A stretch of 64,000 nucleotides of DNA, taken from JAAYUJ01 sp963698165. Its GTDB lineage: Bacteria > Desulfobacterota > Syntrophobacteria > Syntrophobacterales > Syntrophobacteraceae. The translations under genes were made by a program, and so were the position numbers. This document shows, piece after piece, positions 26,424-34,712 of the stretch; the stretch's first letter is position 1, and every line of letters starts with the position of its first letter. The notes beneath the pieces are model-generated. The model saw nothing but the letters and a program-made list of their open reading frames with translations. It did not search any database and had not been told where the DNA came from. The stretch covers positions 248,001 to 312,000 of the forward strand of contig CAVOPT010000015.1 in NCBI GenBank assembly GCA_963698165.1. Reading direction: 5' to 3'.

Positions 26424-26828
26424 TCAGCTGTGATGGGAACCCGCTTTCGCGGTTGCGCTTCTGCGGCACGCCGAGTCGACCGCCCGGAGCAGCGAGTGCT
26501 GATCGAATGGTTTCCGCAGGTAGGCCACTGCATCCGTTTTCGCCGCCCTTTCCTGCCATTGCGGGTTGTCGTGGGCGGTCATGAAAATGACCGGATAGTT
26601 TACCTCGGATGAAGCGAGTTTCTCCCACAGATCCAGGCCCGGCATGCCCGGGAGGCGCATGTCCAGAACGATACATCCCTCTGCCGGCACCAGCCCGGTG
26701 TGAAGGAAGTCTTCGGCCGACTCAAAGGTCATGACCTGGTAGCCATTGGCACGGAGCAATCGCTCAAGGGCCTTCCGCACAGACTCATCATCATCCACGA
26801 CGAATACGGTGAAGGATTTCACTGTCAA
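26424..26828 (-). CDS. single-domain response regulator (CheY-like receiver)
   Basis: A 134-residue stand-alone receiver domain. VFVVDDDESVRKALERLL supplies the acidic pocket, CIVLDMRLPGM the phospho-acceptor Asp (near residue 55), FMTAHDN the conserved Thr, and YLRKPFDQ the Lys. There is no output domain, so it acts by protein contact or as a phosphorelay intermediate. It is similar to the receiver of the FixJ-type regulator 175 bases upstream, suggesting duplication. No histidine kinase is present in the window, so both are orphans here. Confidence 0.88.
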   Translation of the reverse strand: MTVKSFTVFVVDDDESVRKALERLLRANGYQVMTFESAEDFLHTGLVPAEGCIVLDMRLPGMPGLDLWEKLASSEVNYPVIFMTAHDNPQWQERAAKTDAVAYLRKPFDQHSLLRAVDSACRRSATAKAGSHHS

Positions 26829-27002
26829 CGCACCATTTCCTATTCTGAAGAGGGTTTGTGCGAATCAGTGCAATACGTTTTTCGCCGACCAGCACGAATA
26901 TGTTAATGGGTACATAAAGTCTCGGGGAAGATTTGCAGCGTGTTTGGAGTGTAGGACCTTTTGAAGAGGAAGGATATTGGACCTTGGTCCAATGATGAGT
27001 GG

Positions 27003-27635
27003 TCAATCTGGAGGGGAATTGATGCGCAGTTTCTCCGCATGCCGAACAAGGTCCGCAACGGATTGGGCGCCCATCTTGGCCATGACGCGAGCCCGGTGCA
27101 CCTTGATGGTCTTTTCAGCGGTACCGAGTCGAGCGGCGATCTGTTTATTCAGCATACCCGTGACGACGAGTCGAAACACATCCCACTCACGGGGAGTGAG
27201 AGTCTCCATGCGCTCCCTGAGTTTTTCCAGTTGCCCGCGGGCCTGTTTTGCCCGGTGGTCTGTTTCAAGGGCGCGGGAGATTGAATTCGACAGGTCCGTG
27301 TCGCTGAAAGGCTTCGGGAGGAAGTCCAGGGCTCCGGCCTTCATGGCTCTAACGCTCATGGGGACCGTCCCGTGGCCGCTGATGAAAACAATGGGAAGGG
27401 CAATCTCCTTATCGGCCAGATATTCCTGGAGCTCCAGACCGTTCAAGGCCGGCATGTTCACATCGAGGATGAGACAGGCCGGTGCCGGTGCGTCCAGCTG
27501 CCTGTGATCGAGGAAATCAAGGGCGGAGGTGAATGTCCTGACATCATGGCCCATGGATCGCACGAGACGCTCAAGGGCCTTACAAACCGAGGGATCGTCG
27601 TCCACCACGTAGACCATCGTCCTTTCCTCTGTCAT
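27003..27635 (-). CDS. FixJ/NarL-type response regulator (receiver plus LuxR HTH)
   Basis: A 210-residue two-domain regulator. The receiver has VYVVDDDPSVCKALERLV, ILDVNMPALNG (phospho-acceptor Asp), FISGHGTV and FLPKPFSD. A short linker with a coiled segment (RAKQARGQLEKLRERMETL) leads to a LuxR-type helix-turn-helix: LTPREWDVFRLVVTGMLNKQ, then IAARLGTAEKTIKVHRARVM. This architecture matches the FixJ branch, usually driven by PAS-containing kinases that sense oxygen or redox. Targets are not visible, and the neighbouring patatin and Gly-rich genes are candidates only by position. Confidence 0.9.
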   Translation of the reverse strand: MTEERTMVYVVDDDPSVCKALERLVRSMGHDVRTFTSALDFLDHRQLDAPAPACLILDVNMPALNGLELQEYLADKEIALPIVFISGHGTVPMSVRAMKAGALDFLPKPFSDTDLSNSISRALETDHRAKQARGQLEKLRERMETLTPREWDVFRLVVTGMLNKQIAARLGTAEKTIKVHRARVMAKMGAQSVADLVRHAEKLRINSPPD

Positions 27636-28181
27636 GGCTGATGCTCCTGGTCCAGCGGTAGTGGTTTAATACTTCTGCGGCATCTGTGATCTCATCCGAA
27701 AAGCATCCATGATGCAGGCCGAAAGAGTTCATCCAAGAGCCTGTCATTCTTCTCCAGGTCCGCATTCCGATGCCGGACGTGGCAGACGCTCACTGCCGGG
27801 GAAACCAACAGAGGGCCACGAAAACCCAAGAAAATATTTGAAACCGCTCGCGTCAAAACAATTCCCAAAATGCATCCAAACACGTTACTATTTGGGCCGG
27901 GAAGAAGTCCATGGGGCTTCCATCCATTAACGGCGACCAGCGCCAATCCATGCCATAAGCCTCGATGCCCTGCACTGAGCAGAAGTCGAACCCCAGCGCC
28001 TTATCCGTCGAAGACTTCGATGAATAGGCTCGCATTCCCTTTACGCCGGGCCCTTATGTGGGAATTGGGTGTGAGTGGATGGATCGACACACGACGTTTA
28101 TGCCCGCGAGTCATTCGGGGTCCTTCGACTTGGTTGCGAATCAGCTGCCGTTTCTTGTAGCACCTCTAAGGGAGTCCAGCA
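27636..28181. other. 546-base intergenic region between divergent regulator and patatin genes
   Basis: No protein-coding frame is supported. The stretch around 27826-27900 is AT-richer than its surroundings (for example GAAAATATTTGAAACC and CGTTACTATTTGG) and is a plausible promoter zone for either divergent gene. I cannot assign -35/-10 boxes with confidence. GGAG seven bases before 28182 is the patatin ribosome site. Confidence 0.35.
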
Positions 28182-29672
28182 ATGTGTAGTTCTTTTAAGC
28201 AGATACGGTTTGGTAACCTTGCGCCTCGTGCCTTGGAAGCGTTTCTGTCGTGGTCTTGTGCCATGCTTTTCCTCCTTGCCCTGGGGGGCTGCGCCCACTA
28301 CCCCGTGAATCAGTCCCTGAGGCAATACGACCCTCAGGCGGGCTATCGGGGCAAAAACCTCATTGATCCTGCCAATGACGACCAGTTGCTGCTCCTGCTC
28401 AGTTTTTCCGGTGGGGGGACCCGAGCCGCTGCCTTCTCCTATGGCGTTCTCGAAGCCTTGCGGGACACCACCATCAATTGCCGTGGCTGTCAGCGGCGCT
28501 TGCTGGACGAAGTGGACTGGATCTCGGGCGTTTCAGGCGGGAGCTTCACGGCGGCGTATTACGGGCTATTCCGGGATCGCATGTTTGAAGACTTCGAGAC
28601 CCGGTTCCTGAAAAAGAACATCCAGGGCGACCTCGCCCGTGCCACACTCCTCAATCCCGTCAGCTGGACAAAACTTTCTTCGGGTTATTATGATCGCAGC
28701 GACCTGGCAGCGGACTACTACAACAAGCATGTCTTCGAAGGGAAGACCTTTGGCGATCTGCTCGCCCAGAAAGCGCCGATGATCGTCATCAACGCCACGG
28801 ACATGGTTCATGGAACCCGTGTCTCCTTTGTTCAGAATATGTTCGACGTGATCTGCGCGGACCTGTCCACCTTTCCCGTGGCCAGGGCGTGTGCCGCTTC
28901 ATCGGCGGTGCCCATGCTGTTGAGTCCCATCACCGTGCGCAACTACGCCGGCAAGTGCGGCTACCACATACCCGAGGCGCTGGCACAGGCCATGGTACCG
29001 CCCAGGGACGTTGCGTCCCGCCGTTTCGATCTTGCCAACAACATGCTGCCCTTCCTGGATTCCAAGAAGAAGCCCTACATACACCTGGTGGACGGGGGGG
29101 TTGCCGACAACCTGGGCCTTCGAGCCCTCCTGGAGCGAGTCACGCTGATGGGTGATCCCTGGACCACTTTGAAGGAAGCCAGGATGGAAAACGTACACAA
29201 GATCGTCTTTGTGGTGGTGAATGCCGAGACGGAGATCGACGACAAATGGGACCGGCGCGAGAAGATCCCGCCCTTCGGCGCCATGCTCGAATCGTACTCC
29301 TCCATAGCCATCGAGCGCTACAACATGGAGACGGTGGCGCTGCTGAGTGAGAGCTTCCCCCGCTGGGCTGATGAAATCCGACGGGGGCGCTGCGGTTCCG
29401 GTCCCATCTCCACGGAACCTGGTGCCTGTGGAGACATCGAATTCTACCTCGTTCAAGTGAAGTTCGACGCCCTGGACGACGCAGCCGAGCGCAGCTACCT
29501 GAAACGGCTTCCCACTTCATTTGTCCTGAAGCCGGATGAGGTGGACAAGCTTCGGGATGCCGCACGTCGCATCCTCACGAATTCAAGAGAATTCCAGCGG
29601 TTGCATTCGAGATCTCCAGTGAGATCAACAGCCATGCGGACGGGCACTGAGCCGACTGTTCGACTTTCGTGA
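28182..29672 (+). CDS. patatin-like phospholipase lipoprotein
   Basis: A 496-residue predicted lipoprotein: a hydrophobic signal (AMLFLLALGGC) with a lipobox ending at Cys, then a patatin domain. The oxyanion loop is SGGGTRAAAFSYGVL, the nucleophile elbow GVSGGSF (GxSxG), and the partner Asp lies in VDGGVADN (DGG/DGA motif), so the Ser-Asp dyad is intact. The family hydrolyses acyl esters of phospholipids. The domain is longer than plant patatin, with inserts around residues 230-290 and a C-terminal extension. The next gene, a mechanosensitive channel, starts 38 bases downstream on the same strand, so membrane stress or lipid turnover is a reasonable theme. Confidence 0.85.
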   Translation: MCSSFKQIRFGNLAPRALEAFLSWSCAMLFLLALGGCAHYPVNQSLRQYDPQAGYRGKNLIDPANDDQLLLLLSFSGGGTRAAAFSYGVLEALRDTTINCRGCQRRLLDEVDWISGVSGGSFTAAYYGLFRDRMFEDFETRFLKKNIQGDLARATLLNPVSWTKLSSGYYDRSDLAADYYNKHVFEGKTFGDLLAQKAPMIVINATDMVHGTRVSFVQNMFDVICADLSTFPVARACAASSAVPMLLSPITVRNYAGKCGYHIPEALAQAMVPPRDVASRRFDLANNMLPFLDSKKKPYIHLVDGGVADNLGLRALLERVTLMGDPWTTLKEARMENVHKIVFVVVNAETEIDDKWDRREKIPPFGAMLESYSSIAIERYNMETVALLSESFPRWADEIRRGRCGSGPISTEPGACGDIEFYLVQVKFDALDDAAERSYLKRLPTSFVLKPDEVDKLRDAARRILTNSREFQRLHSRSPVRSTAMRTGTEPTVRLS

Positions 29673-29710
29673 ATGAAGGACATCCGAAGGAAATATGGGG
29701 GGCAATTCAC

Positions 29711-32165
29711 ATGCCAGGACGTTTATTCAAGCCCTTTGTGCTGTTGACAGTGCTTTTCCTCAGCCTTTTCGTGTTGAGCGAAGTTGCGCCTGCCAAGGAC
29801 GGAAGCGGATTATTGCTTTTCTCCACCAAGAGTTCCCAAAAGGCCCAGGAGGGGTCCGCCAAAGAACTGCCTGAAATACCGGAAAACCTTGACCACGGCA
29901 AAAATCAATGAAATCGTCGCGGGTCTGAGCGACGACCAGGTCCGAAGATTGCTGATCCGGGAACTGGAGAAGTCCGCAGCGGGAAGTGCCGGGAAAAAGG
30001 AAAAACCACAGGCAGCTGGCTTGGCCGGGATCGTTCAGAACGCGGAAGAGAACATGACATTGTTCCATAAACGCCTGACGGATCTCCAGTCCGGCGCAGT
30101 GGCCGTCCCGAACTTCTTGCCCGAGGCCTATGCGAATCTCAGAGGCAAAGGGGGAGCTTCAAACATCATCTTCATGTTTGCGGCGATACTCATACTGCTT
30201 GCCGGGGGGCTGGGAGCCGAATGGCTGTTCGGGCGCTATGCGGCTGACATGCGAAAACGGCTCACAACTTCTCCACCCGCTCATTGGACGGTGAAGATCA
30301 AACGCCTTCTGCTGTGCGGTATGATCGACTTTATCTGCATCTGCGTTTTTTCCGTGGCGACCCTGGTCTTGTTTTTTCTCTTTTTTAACCGCGGACCAGC
30401 TGCCAGGCTTGCCCTTATGACTTACCTGGTCGTCGTCCTGATTGTCCGTGGGATCGGTTTGTTGTCGCGATTCTTCCTGGCACCGGAAACCCCCGCATTA
30501 AGGCACTTGCCTTTGGAGGACAGTACGGCGTTATCCATCCACCGCTGGACCATGAGGATTGTTCTGGTTCTTGGGGCAGGGTTCCTGATCAGGGCACTGC
30601 TGGAATTGCAGGGGACAAGTGAGGAAATCGTCATTTTCATTCGAGCACTGACCGCTGCCGTTGTTCTCTCTATCGTTGTCTATCTCGTGTTCGACAACCG
30701 TGACTCAGTTGCCCGGATCATCTGTCGTGGCGCCGGTGATCACTCAGCCGGAACCAGTCTGCTTCGAGCACAACTGGCGACCTTCTGGCACCTGCTCGCT
30801 CTTCCTTACGTCGTGCTCGCCTGGGTTCTCTGGGTATTCTACTTGCTGGTGGGCCGTTCGGATCTCGTTATTCCAATTCTGGCACTTTTTTCAAGTGTGC
30901 CGCTCTTCATCATTCTTGACTGGTTGGGGCAAAAGATCCTGAGCGCCATTTTCGGGCTTGTGGATAAACAGGAGGCGATTCCACAGGAATGCGATGTTGA
31001 AGCGGCAACCGATGGAGAGGAAGTCACTGAACCGACCGTTCAGGAGGCAAACCATGGCGTTGCCCATGTAAGCCGTTTTGTTCCCATCCTTAGGCGCTGC
31101 CTGAGCTTTTCCCTGGCGGGAATCATCCTGTTCTGGCTGCTGGACTTGTGGGGATTCGAGGTCCGTCTTGGGGAGCAGGTCACAGGAGCCGCCCTCAAGA
31201 TCCTCCTCATCGTTTCCCTTGCCTATGTCGCCTGGCGGCTTATCGAGGAAGCCATCAACCGCAAGCTCAAAGAGGTGCGAGGAAATGTGGAGGTCGATGA
31301 AGATTCCGACGAGGGGGGCACGGGAGGCACCCGGATCGGCACCCTGCTTCAAATCTTTCGAAAGTTCCTCCTCATTGTGCTGCTTGTGACCGTGGGACTG
31401 ATCGTTCTTTCGGCCATGGGTATTGACACCAAGCCGCTCCTTGCCGGGGCAGGGATTTTGGGACTGGCTATCGGCCTTGGATCGCAGAATCTCATTAAGG
31501 ACATTGTCTCGGGGCTTTTTTTCCTGCTCGATGATGCCTTTCGCATTGGCGACTATGTGGAGTCAGGCAAGGCAAAAGGTGTGGTGGAGGGGATTTCCAT
31601 CCGTTCCCTGAAGCTCCGCCACCCGCGCGGCCAGGTGCATAATGTGCCCTTCAGCCAACTGGGTATGGTGACCAATTTTTCCAGAGACTACAACATCGTC
31701 AAGCTCGACTTCCGCGTTCCATTCGGCACCGATATCGATCAGGTCCGGAAAGTCGTCAAGAAGATCAACAAGGAGGTTCAAGAGGATGAGGAACTGGGAT
31801 CCAACCTGCTTGGGCCCATCAAGTTTGCGGGAGTGCTGGCCTTTGACGAGTCCGCCCTGATCATGAGGGTGAAGTTCAAGTCAAAGCCGGGCCTTCAGTT
31901 CATGATCCAGCGTCAGGTTTTCAGGCGGCTTCAGGAACTGTTCGATGAGCGAGGCTTGCAGTTCGCCACGCGGGATGTACAGGTGCGCATGTCGGAAGAT
32001 CCGACTTCAGAGCGGCGGGAAACTGCCGGAGAGACGTCGCCCGATCCTGCGACTTCGTCCAGGAAACGGGGGCTTTCCGCAGCCGCGGGTGCGGCCATAG
32101 CCACGGCCATAGCCGACGAGGAAGCCAAGAAGAAGCAAATGGAGGCAGAGGCGGAATCTGAATGA
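29711..32165 (+). CDS. MscS family mechanosensitive channel, apparent frameshift after the signal region
   Basis: The main frame gives a large membrane protein with multiple hydrophobic segments (about 30160-31100) and a C-terminal MscS core: pore helix AGAGILGLAIGLGSQNLIKD followed by DIVSGLFFLLDDAFRIGDYV and the beta domain GVVEGISIRSLKLRHPRGQV. An N-terminal signal peptide (MPGRLFKPFVLLTVLFLSLF at 29711) and the residues up to ELPEIPENL lie in a different frame, which stops at 29911. The channel frame takes over at TTAKINEIVAGL. Removing one base near 29891 joins them. If the break is real, the channel would need another start and would lack its signal. The C-terminal tail is Ala-rich and charged. 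Confidence 0.8.
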
Positions 32166-32472
32166 TAGAAAGACTGGCTTCCCATTCAATTTCGAAAAAA
32201 TCTCGAAGGGTCCTGGGAGAATTGTCATGAGACGACCTCGGTGAGGCCCGCTTCCACGAGGTGGGCAATGAAGTGTGGCCTGTACTCTTTTCCATGAAAC
32301 CCAAGGCGCCGGGTGCTCCCTCGGTTCTGTTCGACTCGCAAACCGCCCTGTGCTATACTGCCCCTCGCTCAAAAGGCTTGACAATCTGCAGTTGAATTCG
32401 CTGTCTCATCTGCGGTCCTTAGTAAACTGTGCGATGTTGAGGATCTGTTTTCTGGCCGGCGAGGATCTTGAT
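32166..32472. other. 307-base intergenic region before the chaperone operon
   Basis: No separate gene. An in-frame extension of the GrpE-like gene reaches back to 32275 but has no family-like sequence. The promoter of the GrpE-Hsp70 operon should lie here. TTGACAATCTGCAG at about 32377 contains a good -35 (TTGACA), but I see no matching -10 at ideal distance. Confidence 0.3.
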
Positions 32473-32964
32473 ATGGGGTTTGAAAAGCTCCTGTGGTTTC
32501 AACGCAGGAAAAAGGAAAAAGAGGAGGCTCAGCGCCTTGTCCTGGAAGAGCTCCAGGGCATGAAGAAGATTCTTCGGAAGCAATCGGTGGTGATGGAGGA
32601 GGTTCGCCGGGAGCAGGAGGCCCTCGCAGCAAAGGAAGGCCAGGACGCCGAACCCCTCCTTGACCTCTGTGACGCCATTTTCTACCTTCACCGGGCATTT
32701 CAGAGCCCTGGTCTCATGTCTCGGCAACACGCCCAGGTGTTGAACATGGCCCTCATGAAAGCCCACCGTTTTGCCGCTTCCCTTGGCCTCGAAATGATCC
32801 TGGACGAAGGGATACCCTTCGATCCCAGGCTCCACGAAGCCGTGTCGAACCGCACCCCGGGCTCCCAGTCGCTGGAGGTCCTGGAGGTGGTTCAGCCGGG
32901 TTACCTGCGGAGCGGCAAGGTCCTGCGGGCCGCCAAGGTCATCGTCGGCGAAACAGGCGGCTAG
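32473..32964 (+). CDS. GrpE-like nucleotide exchange factor
   Basis: A 163-residue protein whose C-terminal half reads as the GrpE head: LGLEMILDEGIPFDPRLHEA then VLEVVQPGYLRSGKVLRAAKVIV, the last strand pair being the family signature. The N-terminal 50 residues are a charged coiled coil (RRKKEKEEAQRLVLEELQG). It is shorter than E. coli GrpE and has an atypical middle segment (LDLCDAIFYLHRAF). The ATG at 32473 follows GAGG at good distance. It is the first gene of a four-gene set with Hsp70, so it most likely serves that dedicated chaperone rather than the housekeeping DnaK at 54.5 kb. Confidence 0.8.
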   Translation: MGFEKLLWFQRRKKEKEEAQRLVLEELQGMKKILRKQSVVMEEVRREQEALAAKEGQDAEPLLDLCDAIFYLHRAFQSPGLMSRQHAQVLNMALMKAHRFAASLGLEMILDEGIPFDPRLHEAVSNRTPGSQSLEVLEVVQPGYLRSGKVLRAAKVIVGETGG

Positions 32965-32993
32965 GCAATCACTTCACAAGGAATCGCATCACA

Positions 32994-34712
32994 ATGAAAC
33001 CCATCGTGTGCGGCATCGATTTGGGAACCACCAATTCCGTCATCGCGTTCCTCAGGGATGGGGCCCCTGAAGCCATTCCGGTTGAGGAGGGAACGGCCAT
33101 CCTGCCCTCCGTGGTGAGCTTCGACCCGGGAAACGGCAGCCACTGGGTGGGGCAGCATGCGAGGAACCGTCGGGCTGCTTTTCCCGGGGAGACCATCACG
33201 TCCATCAAGAGGCTCATGGGAAAAGAGACGACCGTCACTGCAGGTGCCAGGAGCTTCACTCCCGAGGAAATCTCGTCCCACATTCTCAAGCATCTGGCGG
33301 ATCGGGCTTCGGAACGGCTTGGAGAACGGATTGAAAAGGTCGTCATCACCGTCCCCGCCTATTTCGACGATGCACAGCGGAGAGCCACGATTCGAGCCGG
33401 CGAGCTTGCGGGCCTCGATGTGGTGCGCATCGTCAACGAGCCCACGGCGGCGGCCCTGGTGTACGATCATGTGCCGGCGCCATCGGGGGATCAGTCCCCT
33501 TATGTGCTGGTTTACGACCTTGGCGGCGGGACGTTCGACGTGTCCGTCCTCGAGATGAAGGGAGAAATCAAGGAAGTCCTGGCTTCAAGCGGGGACACGT
33601 CCCTGGGGGGAGACGATTTCGATGAACGGCTCAAGGACTACCTGCTGGAGGAGGTGAGGCAGCAGGCCGGGCAGGAGGATCTTGAAGAAGACGTCGCCCT
33701 GAGGGTCCGTCTCCTGGACATTGCCGAACGGGCCAAGATCGCTCTGTCCGACCGCCCTTACGTCAGGGTCCATGAAGTGGCTGTCGCCATGGTGGATGGG
33801 CGGCCCGTCAGTCTCGACATCGAACTGAGCCGGGAGCTGTTCCAGACCATGACGGCCGATTTCATCGACCGGACCATGGCCAAGGTCACCGAGGTGCTCC
33901 AGGAGGCGCACCTGGACGCGGAGCACATCGGGAAGCTCATCCTGGTGGGAGGAGCCACCCGGATGCCCGCCGTTCATGAAGCCCTCTCCGAGCTTTTCGG
34001 CCAATCCGTGGAGCATTCCGTCGACCCCGACCTTTGCGTGGCGCTCGGCGCCGCCATCCAGGGAGGCCTCATCACGGGGGATTCCGTGGGGCAGATTCTC
34101 CTCGATGTGACGGCGCATTCCCTGGGCTTGAAGACCTTGGACAGGGTGCATCCCGAAACTGGGGAACCGGACTATTTTTCCACCATCATCCGAAGAAATA
34201 CGCGGATTCCCGTGAGCTGCTCCGAGGTCTACTGGACGTTGGTCGAAGACCAGATGGGCGTGGAGGTGGAGGTGTACCAGGGGGAAAGCTCATCGTGCTC
34301 GAAGAACACGCCGATCGGGAGCTTTTACTATGAGCTGAAGCCGGCGCCGAGCCATTCTCCCGTGGTGGTGGAGTTTGCCTATGACCGGGAAGGGCTGGTT
34401 CGCATCACCGTCGATCAGAAAGGGTATGACAACCGTAAGGAAGTGACCCTCGACATTCGAAACAGGAAGGTGGAGGATGCGCCCGCGGGGGAATCCGCCG
34501 AGGCTCCGGTGAATTACGTCGCTGAAAAAGCAAGGCGTCTCGCCTGCGATGAGCGCCTGGCCAAAACCATCAGGCGCGAGATCCGCGAAACCGTGGCGGA
34601 ATACGAGACAGCCATCCGGTCCGGAGAAGACGAGAGCAGGGTGGACGACCTCGAAGACCAGCTGCTTACGGTCATGGAGCAGGCCGAGGAGGCACTGGAG
34701 TCCCGTGAGTAA
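32994..34712 (+). CDS. Hsp70 family protein, short DnaK paralogue
   Basis: A 572-residue Hsp70. The nucleotide domain is complete: GIDLGTTNSVIAF (phosphate 1), VVITVPAYFDDAQRRAT, NEPTAAALVY, VYDLGGGTFDVSVLE (phosphate 2) and LVGGATRMPAVHEAL. The substrate domain is divergent: NTRIPVSCSEVYWTLVEDQM replaces the usual VFSTAEDNQ segment. The helical lid is cut to about 80 residues, with none of the EEVD-like or Gly-rich tail. It lies 29 bases after the GrpE-like gene and overlaps the next gene by eight bases. The altered substrate part suggests a specialised client, perhaps the 714-residue protein encoded next. Confidence 0.88.
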   Translation: MKPIVCGIDLGTTNSVIAFLRDGAPEAIPVEEGTAILPSVVSFDPGNGSHWVGQHARNRRAAFPGETITSIKRLMGKETTVTAGARSFTPEEISSHILKHLADRASERLGERIEKVVITVPAYFDDAQRRATIRAGELAGLDVVRIVNEPTAAALVYDHVPAPSGDQSPYVLVYDLGGGTFDVSVLEMKGEIKEVLASSGDTSLGGDDFDERLKDYLLEEVRQQAGQEDLEEDVALRVRLLDIAERAKIALSDRPYVRVHEVAVAMVDGRPVSLDIELSRELFQTMTADFIDRTMAKVTEVLQEAHLDAEHIGKLILVGGATRMPAVHEALSELFGQSVEHSVDPDLCVALGAAIQGGLITGDSVGQILLDVTAHSLGLKTLDRVHPETGEPDYFSTIIRRNTRIPVSCSEVYWTLVEDQMGVEVEVYQGESSSCSKNTPIGSFYYELKPAPSHSPVVVEFAYDREGLVRITVDQKGYDNRKEVTLDIRNRKVEDAPAGESAEAPVNYVAEKARRLACDERLAKTIRREIRETVAEYETAIRSGEDESRVDDLEDQLLTVMEQAEEALESRE

